Part shown: positions 25,914 to 35,312 of the stretch, piece after piece | Position numbering within the stretch: the stretch's first letter is position 1 | Layout: each line of letters opens with the position of its first letter | From: Gemmatimonadota bacterium | GTDB lineage: Bacteria; Gemmatimonadota; Gemmatimonadetes; Gemmatimonadales; GWC2-71-9 | Reading direction: 5' to 3' | Assembly: GCA_040388535.1 (NCBI GenBank) | Contig: JAZKBR010000007.1 | Coordinates: 254,862 to 318,861 of the forward strand | Length of the DNA: 64,000 bases | Notes under the pieces: generated by a model | What the model saw: only the letters and a program-made list of their open reading frames with translations | The model's database searches: none | What the model was told of the DNA's origin: nothing | Program-made: the position numbers and the translations under genes

Positions 25914-26822
25914 ATGCGTCGACTGCTCCTCCACACCTCACTCGCCCTCACGGCGATCCTGCTCTGTCCGGGCACCGTATCTGCTCAGGTCGTCAGGGCG
26001 AGTCAGTGCGCGCCGATCGCGCCACATGACGGATATGCGGTCGCGCTCCGCAAGAACGTAATTCGACACCTCAACGCCCCCACGCAATCGGAAGCGACCT
26101 TCAAGTTTTCGGGGGCGCGCCCCGCTGACACGAGCGTGAAAATCCTGACATCGGATTCGCTGTGCAGTCGCGCGGCCATCGCCATGCAAGCATATCGACC
26201 AGAATCGTGGGCACAAACGGCGAGCTCCGACTCGACTTCCTACGATCAGGTATTCGTCATCAGCATCGGGTCAAATCGGTTTGTCGCGGAAGGAATTAAT
26301 CTACGCGGCGTTTCGAGAGCCTACGTGCTGGACTCCACGCTGACCACCGTACTGACATTCTGGGAACAGATCAGGATAGATCATCGATGGGAATTGTTTG
26401 CCTCCCGGCAACTGCCTTTCCTCACCATAATGTCCTGGGGGCCGAGCGGGATCGCACCCCCGGATCTCACGCGATGCGCCACACCAACGGACTATGAGGG
26501 GCACCTCGGCAATCAGCTGGAGTGGCTCACCCACCTGGTCGGGGATAGCACGGAGCACTCGTTCCTTCGGGGACTCTCATTGCCGTTCATGCGTGATCCC
26601 CAGGTTTCAATCATCTCAGATCATTCGCTGTGCAAGCTCGCAGCAAAGACCATCAATCGTGACTCGAAGCTTCCGCAGTCTGCACCACACGTGATCTTCC
26701 TCCTCCGAATCGGGATAAACCGCTTCTGGGCCGAGACTGACGACCTCTCGGCCGGAGAATGGGGACTCGGGTTCATCCTGGATGGGACGCTCAGGAGGGT
26801 GCTCGCGCGCGCGATGATCTAG
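25914..26822 (+). CDS. Secreted protein with an internally duplicated domain
   Basis: A 302-residue exported protein; the ATG at 25914 opens a typical signal peptide ending T-V-S-A-Q. The mature part looks like two related halves. Each has S-D-x-S-L-C-(S/K)-x-A-A, then about 25 residues later V-(F)-x-(I/L)-x-I-G-x-N-R-F-x-A-E, then x-L-D-(S/G)-T-L-x-x-V-L. Cys occurs once per half in that motif and once ahead of it. Its codon use is less GC-biased than the surrounding genes, which may indicate later acquisition. No family recognised. A strong terminator follows. Confidence 0.72.
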   Translation: MRRLLLHTSLALTAILLCPGTVSAQVVRASQCAPIAPHDGYAVALRKNVIRHLNAPTQSEATFKFSGARPADTSVKILTSDSLCSRAAIAMQAYRPESWAQTASSDSTSYDQVFVISIGSNRFVAEGINLRGVSRAYVLDSTLTTVLTFWEQIRIDHRWELFASRQLPFLTIMSWGPSGIAPPDLTRCATPTDYEGHLGNQLEWLTHLVGDSTEHSFLRGLSLPFMRDPQVSIISDHSLCKLAAKTINRDSKLPQSAPHVIFLLRIGINRFWAETDDLSAGEWGLGFILDGTLRRVLARAMI

Positions 26823-26839
26823 GGGTTCCCAAAACAGGA

Positions 26840-26877
26840 ACCGCGTCTCCGGAGTTCTCCGAAGACGCGGTCCTTTT
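26840..26877. terminator. Bidirectional intrinsic terminator
   Basis: ACCGCGTCT (26840-26848) pairs with AGACGCGGT (26863-26871); the inner CGGAG/CTCCG also pairs, and CCTTTT follows on the + strand. On the minus strand the same stem is followed by a GTTTT run. It separates the secreted-protein gene from the tRNA cluster transcribed toward it. Confidence 0.8.
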
Positions 26878-26878
26878 A

Positions 26879-26951
26879 TGCCCCGACCAGGACTTGAACC
26901 TGGAACCTAGTGATTAAGAGTCACGTGCTCTACCAATTGAGCTATCGAGGC
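26879..26951 (-). tRNA. tRNA-Lys (CTT)
   Basis: A 73-nt cloverleaf. Acceptor GCCTCGA/TCGGGGC (one G-U) with discriminator A, anticodon loop CTCTTAA (anticodon CTT), T-arm CCAGGTTCAAGTCCTGG. Last gene of a five-tRNA minus-strand cluster. Confidence 0.94.
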
Positions 26952-26964
26952 GATCTTCTGACAG

Positions 26965-27036
26965 TAGCCCCAACGGGAGTCGAACCCGTCTCTCGACCTT
27001 GAAAGGGTCGCGTCCTAACCGATAGACGATGGGGCC
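26965..27036 (-). tRNA. tRNA-Glu (TTC)
   Basis: A 72-nt cloverleaf. Acceptor GGCCCCA/TGGGGCT, discriminator A, anticodon stem CGACC/GGTCG with loop CTTTCAA (anticodon TTC), T-loop TTCGACT. Confidence 0.94.
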
Positions 27037-27061
27037 GAGGGTCCCGGTGAATCAACTGTCA

Positions 27062-27134
<73 letters not shown>

Positions 27135-27217
27135 GTGTCGCGAACAGCCGCGCAATATAAGCCAGCGGCCCAGACCTTCAACCCTGCCCCTCGCAGGACA
27201 GCGGCGTGCCCTCTCAA

Positions 27218-27290
27218 CAGGCCCGGCAGGAATCGAACCTGCAACCCCCGGTTTTGGAGACCGGTGCTCTACCAATTGAGCTACGGACCT
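27218..27290 (-). tRNA. tRNA-Trp (CCA)
   Basis: A 73-nt cloverleaf. Acceptor AGGTCCG/CGGGCCT (one U-G), discriminator G as expected for Trp, anticodon stem CCGGT/ACCGG with loop CTCCAAA (anticodon CCA), T-loop TTCGATT. Confidence 0.94.
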
Positions 27291-27302
27291 TCGCGCGATC
27301 AG

Positions 27303-27377
27303 GGTGCCCGACGGGGATTGAACCCGCAACCTCCGGAGCCACAGTCTGGCGCTCTAACCAATTGAGCTACGGGCACC
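27303..27377 (-). tRNA. tRNA-His (GTG)
   Basis: A 75-nt gene including the extra G(-1) that pairs with C73, the His identity mark. Acceptor GTGCCCG/CGGGCAC, anticodon loop CTGTGGC (anticodon GTG). The anticodon stem CCAGA/TCCGG has one A-C mismatch at its centre. First gene of the cluster, just downstream of the aminotransferase gene. Confidence 0.92.
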
Positions 27378-27421
27378 ATTTGACCGCGAGAGGCCTAAAA
27401 TGCCCCGCAGCGGGGGGGCGG

Positions 27422-28075
27422 TCAAGCGTCGCGTCGTGCCCAGAAGCGTCGAGCGAGTGCCAGAGTCCGATGATTGGCCGGCACGGCGTCATCATCGAGC
27501 GCCGCCACCGAGACCACCCCCCGCGCTGCATTGCAGGCCAGGAGCGCCACGCCGCGCAATTGCTCCCGGCTGACCGCCGCCTCCTTCACCCCGCCCCGGA
27601 CGGTTTCGGCGAGTCGCGCACGCGCCACGCTCGGAAGCCCGCCGAGCGCCAACGGAGGGAAGACCAGTGTCTCGCCGTCCCACCAGGCTATCGCCCAGAT
27701 GGTGGCCTCGATAGCTCGCCCTGCGCTATCAAGCATCAGGGCGTCGTCGGCCTCGAAGTGCCCGGCGGTCATTCTGGCGGCCTCGAGCCACGCCCGGTCG
27801 GCGGTCTTGTGGGGATACCCTCGATGCGGCGCGGGCGAGGTATACAGCGCCAGCGGCGCCGTCCCTCCGACCTCCCGGTCGCTGGCCAGGACGCGACCGG
27901 CCGAGACCTCGATCCGGACGACACGGTCTTCCCCGCCCTCGGGGCGGGTGAGCTCGGGGAGGGTTAGCCCGAGTGCTTCGGCACTCCGCTCCAGGCGCGC
28001 CAGATGCAGCGGCCAGAGCGGCGCCCGGCCGTCGATTACCCGGACGGTCTCGATCAGCGAGGTCGCCAGGGTCAA
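27422..28075 (-). CDS. Class IV aminotransferase fold protein (aminodeoxychorismate lyase-like)
   Basis: A 217-residue PLP enzyme of the D-amino-acid/branched-chain aminotransferase and PabC superfamily, shorter than the usual 270. The PLP Lys is probably in P-H-K-T-A-D-R. The following segment D-D-A-L-M-L-D-S-A-G-R-A-I-E-A-T matches the family's D-E-x-x-L-x-D-x-x-G-x-x-x-E pattern. The start is a TTG with GGAGG 5 nt upstream, overlapping the permease stop (TTGA). PabC (folate, 4-aminobenzoate) is the nearest guess. No pabA or pabB is in the window. Confidence 0.75.
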   Translation of the reverse strand: MTLATSLIETVRVIDGRAPLWPLHLARLERSAEALGLTLPELTRPEGGEDRVVRIEVSAGRVLASDREVGGTAPLALYTSPAPHRGYPHKTADRAWLEAARMTAGHFEADDALMLDSAGRAIEATIWAIAWWDGETLVFPPLALGGLPSVARARLAETVRGGVKEAAVSREQLRGVALLACNAARGVVSVAALDDDAVPANHRTLALARRFWARRDA

Positions 28076-28944
28076 GTCGCCTCCACCGCGGGAGCCACGG
28101 CAGGGGCACGCAGCGCTTGCAGGACCGTGGCAACGATGATCAGCCCGCCGCCGAGGAGGGCGAGGACACTCGGCACCTCATGCAGCAGCAACCACGACCA
28201 GACCGGGTTGAATGCAGTCTCGACCAGCAGGAGCAACGACACCTCGAGCGCCGGCACTGACCGGATCCCCGTCGCCACCAGCACATACGCCCCCGCGATC
28301 TGGAAGATGCCGAGATAGAGAATCACGCTCCACGCACTGAATGGGTGGCTCCCGACTGGCAGCGCCATCGGAAGAATCGCGACGCAGGCGATGATGTTGC
28401 CGAGGATGCACGCGGCGATACCCCGACCGCCGGCATCACCATCGCGCCCAAGCCAGCGGAGGCCGCAGATCATCAAGGCATACGACAACCCGCTCACCAC
28501 CGCAAACAGGTTGCCCCTCGCCGGATCAGGAGCCGTCGTGGAAGGCGCGTCATCCCCGAGGAATACCAATACCAGGCCGCCGAGCACCGCAAAGAGTATC
28601 GGCAGGTCGCGACGCTGGATCGGCTCACGGAGCAGCCAGGGGCCGAGCAGCAGCAGATAGAGCGGCGCGGTCGACTGGAGGTAGATGGTATTCGCGCTGG
28701 TGGTCAGCCGGTTGGCGAGCACGAATGACACCAGCGTCGCCGCATACGCCGCCCCGACCAGCAGGGGCTTCCACCCGAAGCCGCGCCAGGCCTTGGGCAC
28801 CAGGATCAGCAGCGTCAGCGCCGCCACCCCAGAGCGAAAGGACGCCACCTGATACGCCCCGAAGTCGGACGCCTTGATGGCAGCGCCTCCGGTCGAGAAG
28901 AGCAGTGCGGCGAGGGCGATTCTCAACCGTGGCGAAAGGGTCAA
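28072..28944 (-). CDS. EamA/DMT-family membrane transporter
   Basis: A 290-residue protein with ten predicted transmembrane helices in two EamA repeats (first half ends L-V-F-L-G-D-D; the second has a strong hydrophobic run G-N-I-I-A-C-V-A-I-L-P). Members export amino acids or metabolites. It starts at TTG with a weak AAGGA further upstream, so the start is uncertain. It is translationally coupled to the aminotransferase-like gene, so an amine- or amino-acid-related substrate is possible but not shown. Confidence 0.85.
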   Translation of the reverse strand: MTLSPRLRIALAALLFSTGGAAIKASDFGAYQVASFRSGVAALTLLILVPKAWRGFGWKPLLVGAAYAATLVSFVLANRLTTSANTIYLQSTAPLYLLLLGPWLLREPIQRRDLPILFAVLGGLVLVFLGDDAPSTTAPDPARGNLFAVVSGLSYALMICGLRWLGRDGDAGGRGIAACILGNIIACVAILPMALPVGSHPFSAWSVILYLGIFQIAGAYVLVATGIRSVPALEVSLLLLVETAFNPVWSWLLLHEVPSVLALLGGGLIIVATVLQALRAPAVAPAVEAT

Positions 28945-29074
28945 ACCGTAGCTGTCCTTGGCGGGAGGGACGGGGTGCCGGTCTCGCCATCAAGTTCGCA
29001 GGAGAAGCGACCGGTCGGAAGGCCGAGGGCACTGGTCACGTGCCACGACCCAGCGAGGTCGCTATTTCTTCAGC

Positions 29075-30070
29075 ATGATTGACTCACCCGACCGCTCTTC
29101 CCCGATCGTCCGGTTTACCTTCGCGACCCTCGCCGTGAACCTGCTGGTGATCGTCTGGGGCGCACTGGTTCGCGCCACCGGTTCGGGAGCGGGCTGCGGC
29201 AACCACTGGCCGTTGTGCAATGGGGAAGTCATTCCACCCTCGCCAACAGTGCACACGATCATCGAGCTGACCCACCGGGTAACCAGCGGACTTGCGCTCG
29301 TGCTGATTGTTGCGCTGGTACTCTGGACACGGCGCCGCTTTGCTGCCGGTCACTGGGCGCGTCGCGGTGCGATGGCCTCGCTGATCCTGATGCTGATCGA
29401 GGCGGCCATCGGCGCCGGCCTGGTGAAGTTCGAGTTGGTGGCCCACAATGCTTCGCTCGCGCGTGCCTTCTCGCTGGGCGCGCACCTCATCAACACCCAG
29501 CTGCTCCTCGCGGCGATCTTCCTGACGGCCCGATGGGCGGACGGCCGACGCGCCCCGACCCGCCTGGGCATCGGACGTGGCTGGTGGCTGCTGCTGCTCG
29601 CGATGGTCGCCCTGCTCGCGATCGGGATGAGCGGCGCCATCGCCTCGCTCGGTGACACGCTCTTTCCCGCGCGCACCCTGACCGAGGGGCTGGCCCAGGA
29701 TCGTGACCCTACGGCGCACGTCCTGTTGCGGCTGCGAGTCTGGCATCCGGTGCTCGCGCTGGTAACCGGTGCCCTGCTGATCGTGCTCACAACCCAGGTG
29801 CGACACTGGCACGACGACCCGCGGCTCGCGCGCGCGGCACGTGTCACGGGGGCGATGGTGCTGGTGCAGTGGAGTGTGGGATTGCTCGCGCTGGTGATGC
29901 TGGTGCCGATGGCGCTGCAGTTGCTGCATCTCATCACCGCCGACCTGCTCTGGCTGTCGGTGGTCCACCTCGCCGCGGAAGCGACGGCGCCTCAGATCGA
30001 GCGCACCACCGTCGCGAGCATGTTCGCGGCCTCGGCGTCGAACACGGTTCCTGCCCCCGACTCGAGGTAG
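29075..30070 (+). CDS. ctaA: Heme A synthase (COX15/CtaA family)
   Basis: A 331-residue inner-membrane enzyme with about eight transmembrane helices. It carries the family marks R-A-T-G-S-G-A-G-C-G-N-H-W-P-L-C (extracytoplasmic Cys pair) and four heme-ligand His regions (E-L-T-H-R, L-G-A-H-L-I, R-V-W-H-P, L-L-H-L). It oxidises heme O to heme A for cytochrome oxidase. The ATG at 29075 was chosen; an in-frame extension upstream is hydrophilic and unlike the family. The SURF1 gene at 9.7 kb serves the same oxidase. The last 79 nt overlap the convergent HD-domain gene. Confidence 0.92.
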   Translation: MIDSPDRSSPIVRFTFATLAVNLLVIVWGALVRATGSGAGCGNHWPLCNGEVIPPSPTVHTIIELTHRVTSGLALVLIVALVLWTRRRFAAGHWARRGAMASLILMLIEAAIGAGLVKFELVAHNASLARAFSLGAHLINTQLLLAAIFLTARWADGRRAPTRLGIGRGWWLLLLAMVALLAIGMSGAIASLGDTLFPARTLTEGLAQDRDPTAHVLLRLRVWHPVLALVTGALLIVLTTQVRHWHDDPRLARAARVTGAMVLVQWSVGLLALVMLVPMALQLLHLITADLLWLSVVHLAAEATAPQIERTTVASMFAASASNTVPAPDSR

Positions 30071-31113
30071 GCCAGCGCGCGATCGGCGGCCCAGCGCGGG
30101 CGGAAGGCGCGCGGTGAACGCAGCGCCGCATACGTCGATGCTGCACTGACCAGCCGACTCGCCCAGTGCGGCGTGGGTCGGAAGCGGCGTGTGGGATAAC
30201 CGGACTGATCGGGGCGAAGGTGATGCTCGTACGCCACCGCCGCCGCGAGCTCCATTCCCCGGCCACCTGCCTCAAGCAGCAGGCGGGCGCCGAGCACGGT
30301 ATGCGTTTCGACCGAGATCCGTTCTGCGACCGTGAGCATTTCCTTGTTCCCAAGCTCCTGATTGATCCGTGCCATGCCGATGTCGTGCAGCAGTGCCGCC
30401 ACGCCGAGGCGGTGACGGCCCGGTTTGTCGACCCAGGGCGAAGCAGCGGCCATGGTCAGCAACGCCGTGTTGATGGCGTGCACCAGCGGATACCACTCGG
30501 GATTGTCGCCGTGCGCGACCTGCGGCAACTCGTGATGCTCGAACAGGCCGCCGAGGATGCGCACCACGGCCTCGGCTTCGCCTCGCGCCACAGCACCGCG
30601 CGCCGCCTCCGACCGAATCCAGGCCATCGCCTCCATCTCGTCGGCGAGGTCGAGTAGCAGTTCGCGGTTGGGCGCCCCGCCGACAAAGGCCTGCTCCGAG
30701 GGCTCCAGCGCTACATCCTCGAGCACGGCGACACTGCCGAAGACGACGCCAGGTATGCTGGCCTCGCCGACGGCCGAGCTTGCCCCCGTCGACATCCGCA
30801 CCATCACCTGTTCGATCAGCATCGCCGCTGAGTCGATCGTCACGGTCGAATCGAGCTCGAGGCGCTGCACGCCCACGGCCGTGAGGCGACGGCTCCACGG
30901 CCAGTCGCTCAGTTCGTGCAGTGCGCGACCGGCGTAGACCGGCGCCCCGCCGAGGAAGAGGAGCACGGGGCGCGAGTCCACCGCGAGGAGCGAGAGGATG
31001 CTCTGATACAGTGCCTCGACTGACCGGCGGGTCGCGGGATGCCCAGGCGAATAGAGCGACGCCGCGGACATGGCTTGCGCGAACGCGTGCAGGAAACGGA
31101 CGGCTTCGCTCAT
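29992..31113 (-). CDS. HD/HD-GYP-like phosphohydrolase domain protein
   Basis: A 373-residue cytoplasmic protein. Residues about 1-110 form a module also present in the upstream HEAT gene (Y-S-P-G-H-P..., A-L-Y-Q-S-I-L, then L-T-A-V-G-V-Q-R-L). Residues about 210-340 are an HD domain with L-L-H-D-I-G-M and a late H-H-L-R-P-D-Q-S-G-Y-P, close to the H-H-E...G-x-G-Y-P of HD-GYP cyclic-di-GMP phosphodiesterases, although the GYP loop is changed. The ATG overlaps the HEAT stop (ATGA). The two probably form one signalling unit. Nucleotide substrate unproven. Confidence 0.8.
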   Translation of the reverse strand: MSEAVRFLHAFAQAMSAASLYSPGHPATRRSVEALYQSILSLLAVDSRPVLLFLGGAPVYAGRALHELSDWPWSRRLTAVGVQRLELDSTVTIDSAAMLIEQVMVRMSTGASSAVGEASIPGVVFGSVAVLEDVALEPSEQAFVGGAPNRELLLDLADEMEAMAWIRSEAARGAVARGEAEAVVRILGGLFEHHELPQVAHGDNPEWYPLVHAINTALLTMAAASPWVDKPGRHRLGVAALLHDIGMARINQELGNKEMLTVAERISVETHTVLGARLLLEAGGRGMELAAAVAYEHHLRPDQSGYPTRRFRPTPHWASRLVSAASTYAALRSPRAFRPRWAADRALAYLESGAGTVFDAEAANMLATVVRSI

Positions 31114-33023
31114 CCGTGACCACCCAGCATCGCGCGGATCTCCGGGTCGTTCGACTTGCTGGCGAGTTGCAGCGCAACGAGCACAGGCCGATGGTTGCGC
31201 CACCGACCCGCCAGCACTTCAAGCGCGGCGAGCATCACCGGCGTTTTCGGCAGCAATCGCTGACGTCGGAGCAACCCCTTGCGTGCGCGCACGAGCGCGA
31301 GCAATTGCGGAACAATCAGGGGATTCCCCGAGCCGGCCAGCAGACGGATCGCCTGCAAGCGGAGATCATCGCTCGCCGCGCCGAGCATCGTCAGCACCGG
31401 TGCCACCAGCGGGGCCGGACAGACCCCGTTGAGCGACGCAAGGGCGACGCGGCCGAGTGACTCATCGCCGCTCTCGAGCGCTTCGATGACGGCGCGATCG
31501 CGAATCGATGGCTGACGCAACAACACCTTGAGCGCTTCCTGGCGGACCCGGGGCTCCGGATTGTTGAACGCCGCGAAGACCTGATCGACACTGGTGATCG
31601 CCGGAAATTGCGCCAGGACCGCGAGAATGTTGCGTGCGAGGAACCACGGCGCACCGGCGAGTCGCGCGACGAGATCCTCTTCGGCAGACGGACCGATACG
31701 CGTGAGGATGTCGAGCAGGCGGCGCCTGGTGCTGCGTTCGCCGGCACGCGCGAGCGCATCAAGTAAGGGTGTCACTGCCGTTGCGCCGGAGTGCAGCGAC
31801 ACCCGCTCGACAAGGGTGAAGTCGGGTTGCGGTGCCGAGAGTAGTCGCTCGAGCAGGCCAGGATCCAGCACTGCATCGGCGATGGCTTGCACTGTCGCCT
31901 TGTCGTTCTTCTCGTGCTCCAGCAGCTGCAGCACTTCAACAATCTGGCCCTTCTCGCCGAGCGCGGCGGCAGCACTCAGGACAGGCGGCTCACTGCAGTT
32001 CAGTTCGAGTCCCATCGCCACGATCCGGGCGGGTTCCATCCCGAGGCGCGGATCGGTCTCCTCGTCCTGCTCGACACCGACCCCTTCCCACTGCTCCACC
32101 AGCGACGCGACCTGTGCCGAGAAGGCTCCGGCCACCACCGTGCCCGGGCCGCCCTCCACGCCAGCCAGCTTGCCGAGCAGCGATCGCAGCTGCGGCGAAA
32201 TGGGCGAACCATCCGCCTCGGCGACGGACTCGAGCAGCAGCATCAACTGGGCGGGGGGAACGATCGACAGGGTGTCTCTGAGGAAACGTCGACGCGAGGC
32301 CATCGATGGCGCGGCTGCCACGACGCGTACGGTGGTCGGCTGCGACAACGCGGCGAGCACATCGACGAATCGTTTGCGCGCGCTGCCCGATGCACGATCG
32401 CCCCGTGCTGCCAGCGAGTGCGAAAACCCACCCAGCGCTTCGAAGACCCGGCGGGCGCCCTCAGGACTCTGGGTCGCACGCTCACTGATTGCATCGGCGA
32501 GGGCGGCCGTCGAGGGAGCCGTCTCCCCTTCGGCCAGACGGTGGCCGAACGCGGCCTCGACCAACTGGCCCCAGAAGACATCATCGATATCGCTCTCCAT
32601 CGCCGGGTCGGCGAAGGCGAGGACATCGTAGACCATCGGCTCGATGCGGATGTGCTGCAGCCGAAGCCCTTCGACGCCGACCGTTTCGTCGGCATCGCTG
32701 GCAGCCAGGGCGCTGAGCATGATGCCGACTTCGTGCGCCGTGATGCCGGATTGCAGCGCCAAGGTCCCGATGTTGCGGCGATGCAGCCGCACCGCGAATT
32801 CGCGCAGGACGGTGGGGAGCGGCTCGACCGTGGTGCCATCGAGCAGCATACCACGAGGCGTCACACCAATGGTGATGGAATCGCGATTCATGAGTGCCGC
32901 GCCCAGTTTTTCAGTGAGCGCGGCAGCTGCGGTGACCACGAATCCGTGCCCTGCGGGGTACATCGCCGCCTTGCTCTGCGCGTTGACGAACTCGCGCAGC
33001 GCCGCCTCGACCGAGCGCGGCAT
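31110..33023 (-). CDS. HEAT-repeat protein with N-terminal module shared with the HD protein
   Basis: A 637-residue protein. The N-terminal 110 residues repeat the pattern of the next gene (M-Y-P-A-G-H, A-A-A-L-T-E-K-L, R-R-N-I-G-T-L-A-L-Q-S-G-I-T). The remainder is helical with HEAT-like units most clear after about 330 (P-E-P-R-V-R-Q-E-A-L-K-V-L-L; D-D-L-R-L-Q-A-I-R-L-L-A-G-S-G). HEAT proteins are usually scaffolds. ATG 33023 is preferred; a GTG at 33050 is possible. It sits between icd and the HD gene, all on one strand. Confidence 0.75.
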   Translation of the reverse strand: MPRSVEAALREFVNAQSKAAMYPAGHGFVVTAAAALTEKLGAALMNRDSITIGVTPRGMLLDGTTVEPLPTVLREFAVRLHRRNIGTLALQSGITAHEVGIMLSALAASDADETVGVEGLRLQHIRIEPMVYDVLAFADPAMESDIDDVFWGQLVEAAFGHRLAEGETAPSTAALADAISERATQSPEGARRVFEALGGFSHSLAARGDRASGSARKRFVDVLAALSQPTTVRVVAAAPSMASRRRFLRDTLSIVPPAQLMLLLESVAEADGSPISPQLRSLLGKLAGVEGGPGTVVAGAFSAQVASLVEQWEGVGVEQDEETDPRLGMEPARIVAMGLELNCSEPPVLSAAAALGEKGQIVEVLQLLEHEKNDKATVQAIADAVLDPGLLERLLSAPQPDFTLVERVSLHSGATAVTPLLDALARAGERSTRRRLLDILTRIGPSAEEDLVARLAGAPWFLARNILAVLAQFPAITSVDQVFAAFNNPEPRVRQEALKVLLRQPSIRDRAVIEALESGDESLGRVALASLNGVCPAPLVAPVLTMLGAASDDLRLQAIRLLAGSGNPLIVPQLLALVRARKGLLRRQRLLPKTPVMLAALEVLAGRWRNHRPVLVALQLASKSNDPEIRAMLGGHG

Positions 33024-33083
33024 CGCCACCCCGCGCGAGCGACCGCTCACTCGACGACCCGACTCCGCGAGGCGGCGACCTGC

Positions 33084-34358
33084 TCAGGCATGCGAGCCCA
33101 TGTTCTCGACCATGGCGTTCCCGAATCCGCTGGTCGACACCTTGGTCGCACCCTCCATCAGTCGCTCGAAGTCGTACGTCACTCGCTTCTGTCCGATGGT
33201 TGCCGAGAGCGATTCAAGAATCAGGTCGGCGGCTTCGTTCCAGCCGAGGTAGCGCAGCATCATTTCGCCCGAGAGGATCACCGAGCCCGGATTCACCATG
33301 TCCTTGTCCGCGTATTTCGGGGCAGTACCGTGCGTCGCCTCGAAGATCGCGTGGCCGGTGACATAGTTGATGTTGGCCCCGGGCGCGATGCCGATGCCGC
33401 CGACCTGTGCCGCGAGCGCGTCGGAGATGTAATCGCCGTTGAGATTCAGCGTGGCGAGCACGCTATAGTCACGCGGACGCAGCAGAATCTGCTGCAGCAT
33501 GGCATCGGCGATTACGTCCTTGATGATCACGCCGTTTGGCAACACCTGCCATGGGCCCCCCTCGTGGTCGACCGCACCGAATTCCTCCTTCGCCACCGCA
33601 TAACCCCAGTCGCGGAAGCCGCCCTCGGTGTACTTCATGATGTTGCCTTTGTGCACCAGCGTCACGCTTGGCAACTTCTGGGCGATGGCATACTTGATCG
33701 CAGCCCGCACCAGCCGCTTCGAGCCCTCTTCCGACACCGGCTTGATGCCGATGGCGCTCGAGTCGGGAAAGCGGATGCTCTTGGCGCCCATCTCGTCCTG
33801 CAGGAAGGCAATGATCTTCTTCGCCTGATCACTGTGCGCTTCGTACTCGATGCCGGCGTAGATGTCTTCCGTGTTCTCACGGTAGATCACCATATCGACC
33901 GCGCCGGGATCCTTGACGGGCGAGGGCACACCGGTGAACCAGCGCACCGGGCGGACACAGGCGTAGAGATCGAGCTGCTGACGCAACGCGACATTCAGTG
34001 AACGGATGCCGCCACCGACCGGTGTGGTAAGCGGCCCCTTGATGGCGACCAGGTAATGGTTGATGGCGGTGATGGTGTCTTCGGGAAGCCAGGAGTCGAA
34101 CTTGTTCTTGGCCTTCTCGCCGGCGTACACCTCGAACCACGCCAGGCGGCGCTTGCCGCCGTAGGCAATCTTCACCGCACTGTCGAGCACGTGCCGCGAC
34201 GCGCGCCAGATGTCGGGACCAGTACCATCACCCTCGATGAAGGGGATGATCGGCGCGTCGGGCACCTGCAGCGCACCATCCTTGAGGGTGATCGGCGAGC
34301 CGTCGGTCGGCGCGGAAAGCTGCTGGAAGGCGGGCGAAGCCGCAGAATTGGTAGGCAT
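33084..34358 (-). CDS. icd: NADP-dependent isocitrate dehydrogenase
   Basis: A 424-residue citric-acid-cycle enzyme. It shows the substrate loop T-P-V-G-G-G-I-R-S120-L-N-V-A-L-R, the equivalent of the serine phosphorylated by AceK in E. coli, [13 protein letters not shown] and H-G-T-A-P-K-Y-A. The Lys-Tyr pair in the last motif predicts NADP rather than NAD. The ATG at 34358 is the first sensible start (family N-terminus); longer extensions do not match. The TATTAT six nucleotides before ATG suggests a leaderless transcript. No aceK in the window. Confidence 0.95.
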   Translation of the reverse strand: MPTNSAASPAFQQLSAPTDGSPITLKDGALQVPDAPIIPFIEGDGTGPDIWRASRHVLDSAVKIAYGGKRRLAWFEVYAGEKAKNKFDSWLPEDTITAINHYLVAIKGPLTTPVGGGIRSLNVALRQQLDLYACVRPVRWFTGVPSPVKDPGAVDMVIYRENTEDIYAGIEYEAHSDQAKKIIAFLQDEMGAKSIRFPDSSAIGIKPVSEEGSKRLVRAAIKYAIAQKLPSVTLVHKGNIMKYTEGGFRDWGYAVAKEEFGAVDHEGGPWQVLPNGVIIKDVIADAMLQQILLRPRDYSVLATLNLNGDYISDALAAQVGGIGIAPGANINYVTGHAIFEATHGTAPKYADKDMVNPGSVILSGEMMLRYLGWNEAADLILESLSATIGQKRVTYDFERLMEGATKVSTSGFGNAMVENMGSHA

Positions 34359-34418
34359 CCCGGAATAATAGCGCCGGAGCTCGCCCCTGCCACGCAGCGC
34401 GGTGATATCCTTCCGATC

Positions 34419-35294
34419 ATGGCGGACTCCCCCAAGCACCTCGCCCCTGCGCGACCGCTCCATCGCACCCACCTCGCCCTCAGCGCCCTCCGGACGGCAT
34501 TCGGAGCGGCTGGCCGGCTTGCCCCTGGCATGACCGCGCGCGCGGCGGAGGCGCTCTTCTTTCGGACCCCGCGAGGGGCAGCACGGGCCGAGGAGGTCGC
34601 GTTCCTGAAGACTGCGAACCGCTTTACGGTCAGCGCCGCTGGAGAGCGGGTGGCGGGGTATCACTGGGGAGGCAGCGGGCCACTGGTGGTGTTCGCTCAT
34701 GGCTGGCTCAGCAGCGCCGGTCGCGTCGCGCCACTCGCCAAGGCGATCCTCGCGGTCGGTGGTCAGGTAGCCACCTTTGACGCCCCGGGACACGGTGAGT
34801 CGACCGGCTGGCGTTCATCGATGCCCGAATTCGCCGCGGCGCTCCGAACAGTCGTCGCACAGGTGGGTCCGGCACACGCACTTGTCGGGCATTCGCTCGG
34901 AGGAGCTGCGTCGGTGTTTGCCGTCTCGCGAGGACTGCCCGTCAACCGGCTGGTCACCATCGCGGCGCCCGCCGACATCGCTGGCTGGGCCCACCGATTT
35001 CGCGACCTCCTCGGATTGTCGTCCGATGTCTACGCCCGGATGCAGCGCAATGCCGAGCAGCGACTCGCCATCACCTGGTCAGACCTCGACATTCCCATCG
35101 CGGCGCGCGACCTGCGCGTTCCCGGGCTTGTCGTGCACGACCTGGACGATCCGGACGTACCGTGGCAGGACGGCGAAACCCTATCGAGTGCCTGGCCGGG
35201 TGCCGAGTTCATGAGCACCACGGGCCTCGGGCACCGCGCCATCCTGCGCGATCCCGAGGTGATCCGTCGTGTAGTGGAGTTCGTGACGCGCTAG
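34419..35294 (+). CDS. Alpha/beta hydrolase
   Basis: A 291-residue hydrolase: oxyanion H-G-W-L-S, nucleophile elbow G-H-S-L-G-G, probable acid D in V-H-D-L-D-D-P-D-V and His in G-L-G-H-R-A-I-L. Residues 1-75 are an extra basic N-terminal segment. It diverges from icd with only 60 nt between the starts. Substrate unknown. Confidence 0.82.
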   Translation: MADSPKHLAPARPLHRTHLALSALRTAFGAAGRLAPGMTARAAEALFFRTPRGAARAEEVAFLKTANRFTVSAAGERVAGYHWGGSGPLVVFAHGWLSSAGRVAPLAKAILAVGGQVATFDAPGHGESTGWRSSMPEFAAALRTVVAQVGPAHALVGHSLGGAASVFAVSRGLPVNRLVTIAAPADIAGWAHRFRDLLGLSSDVYARMQRNAEQRLAITWSDLDIPIAARDLRVPGLVVHDLDDPDVPWQDGETLSSAWPGAEFMSTTGLGHRAILRDPEVIRRVVEFVTR

Positions 35295-35312
35295 CCGCGC
35301 GCCAGGCCGGCT

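Noticed and set aside
31887-34001. Long plus-strand open frame of 704 codons
   Set aside because: It lies antisense to the HEAT gene and icd, both of which have clear family motifs; the frame gives low-complexity H/R/D-rich protein typical of GC-rich shadow frames.
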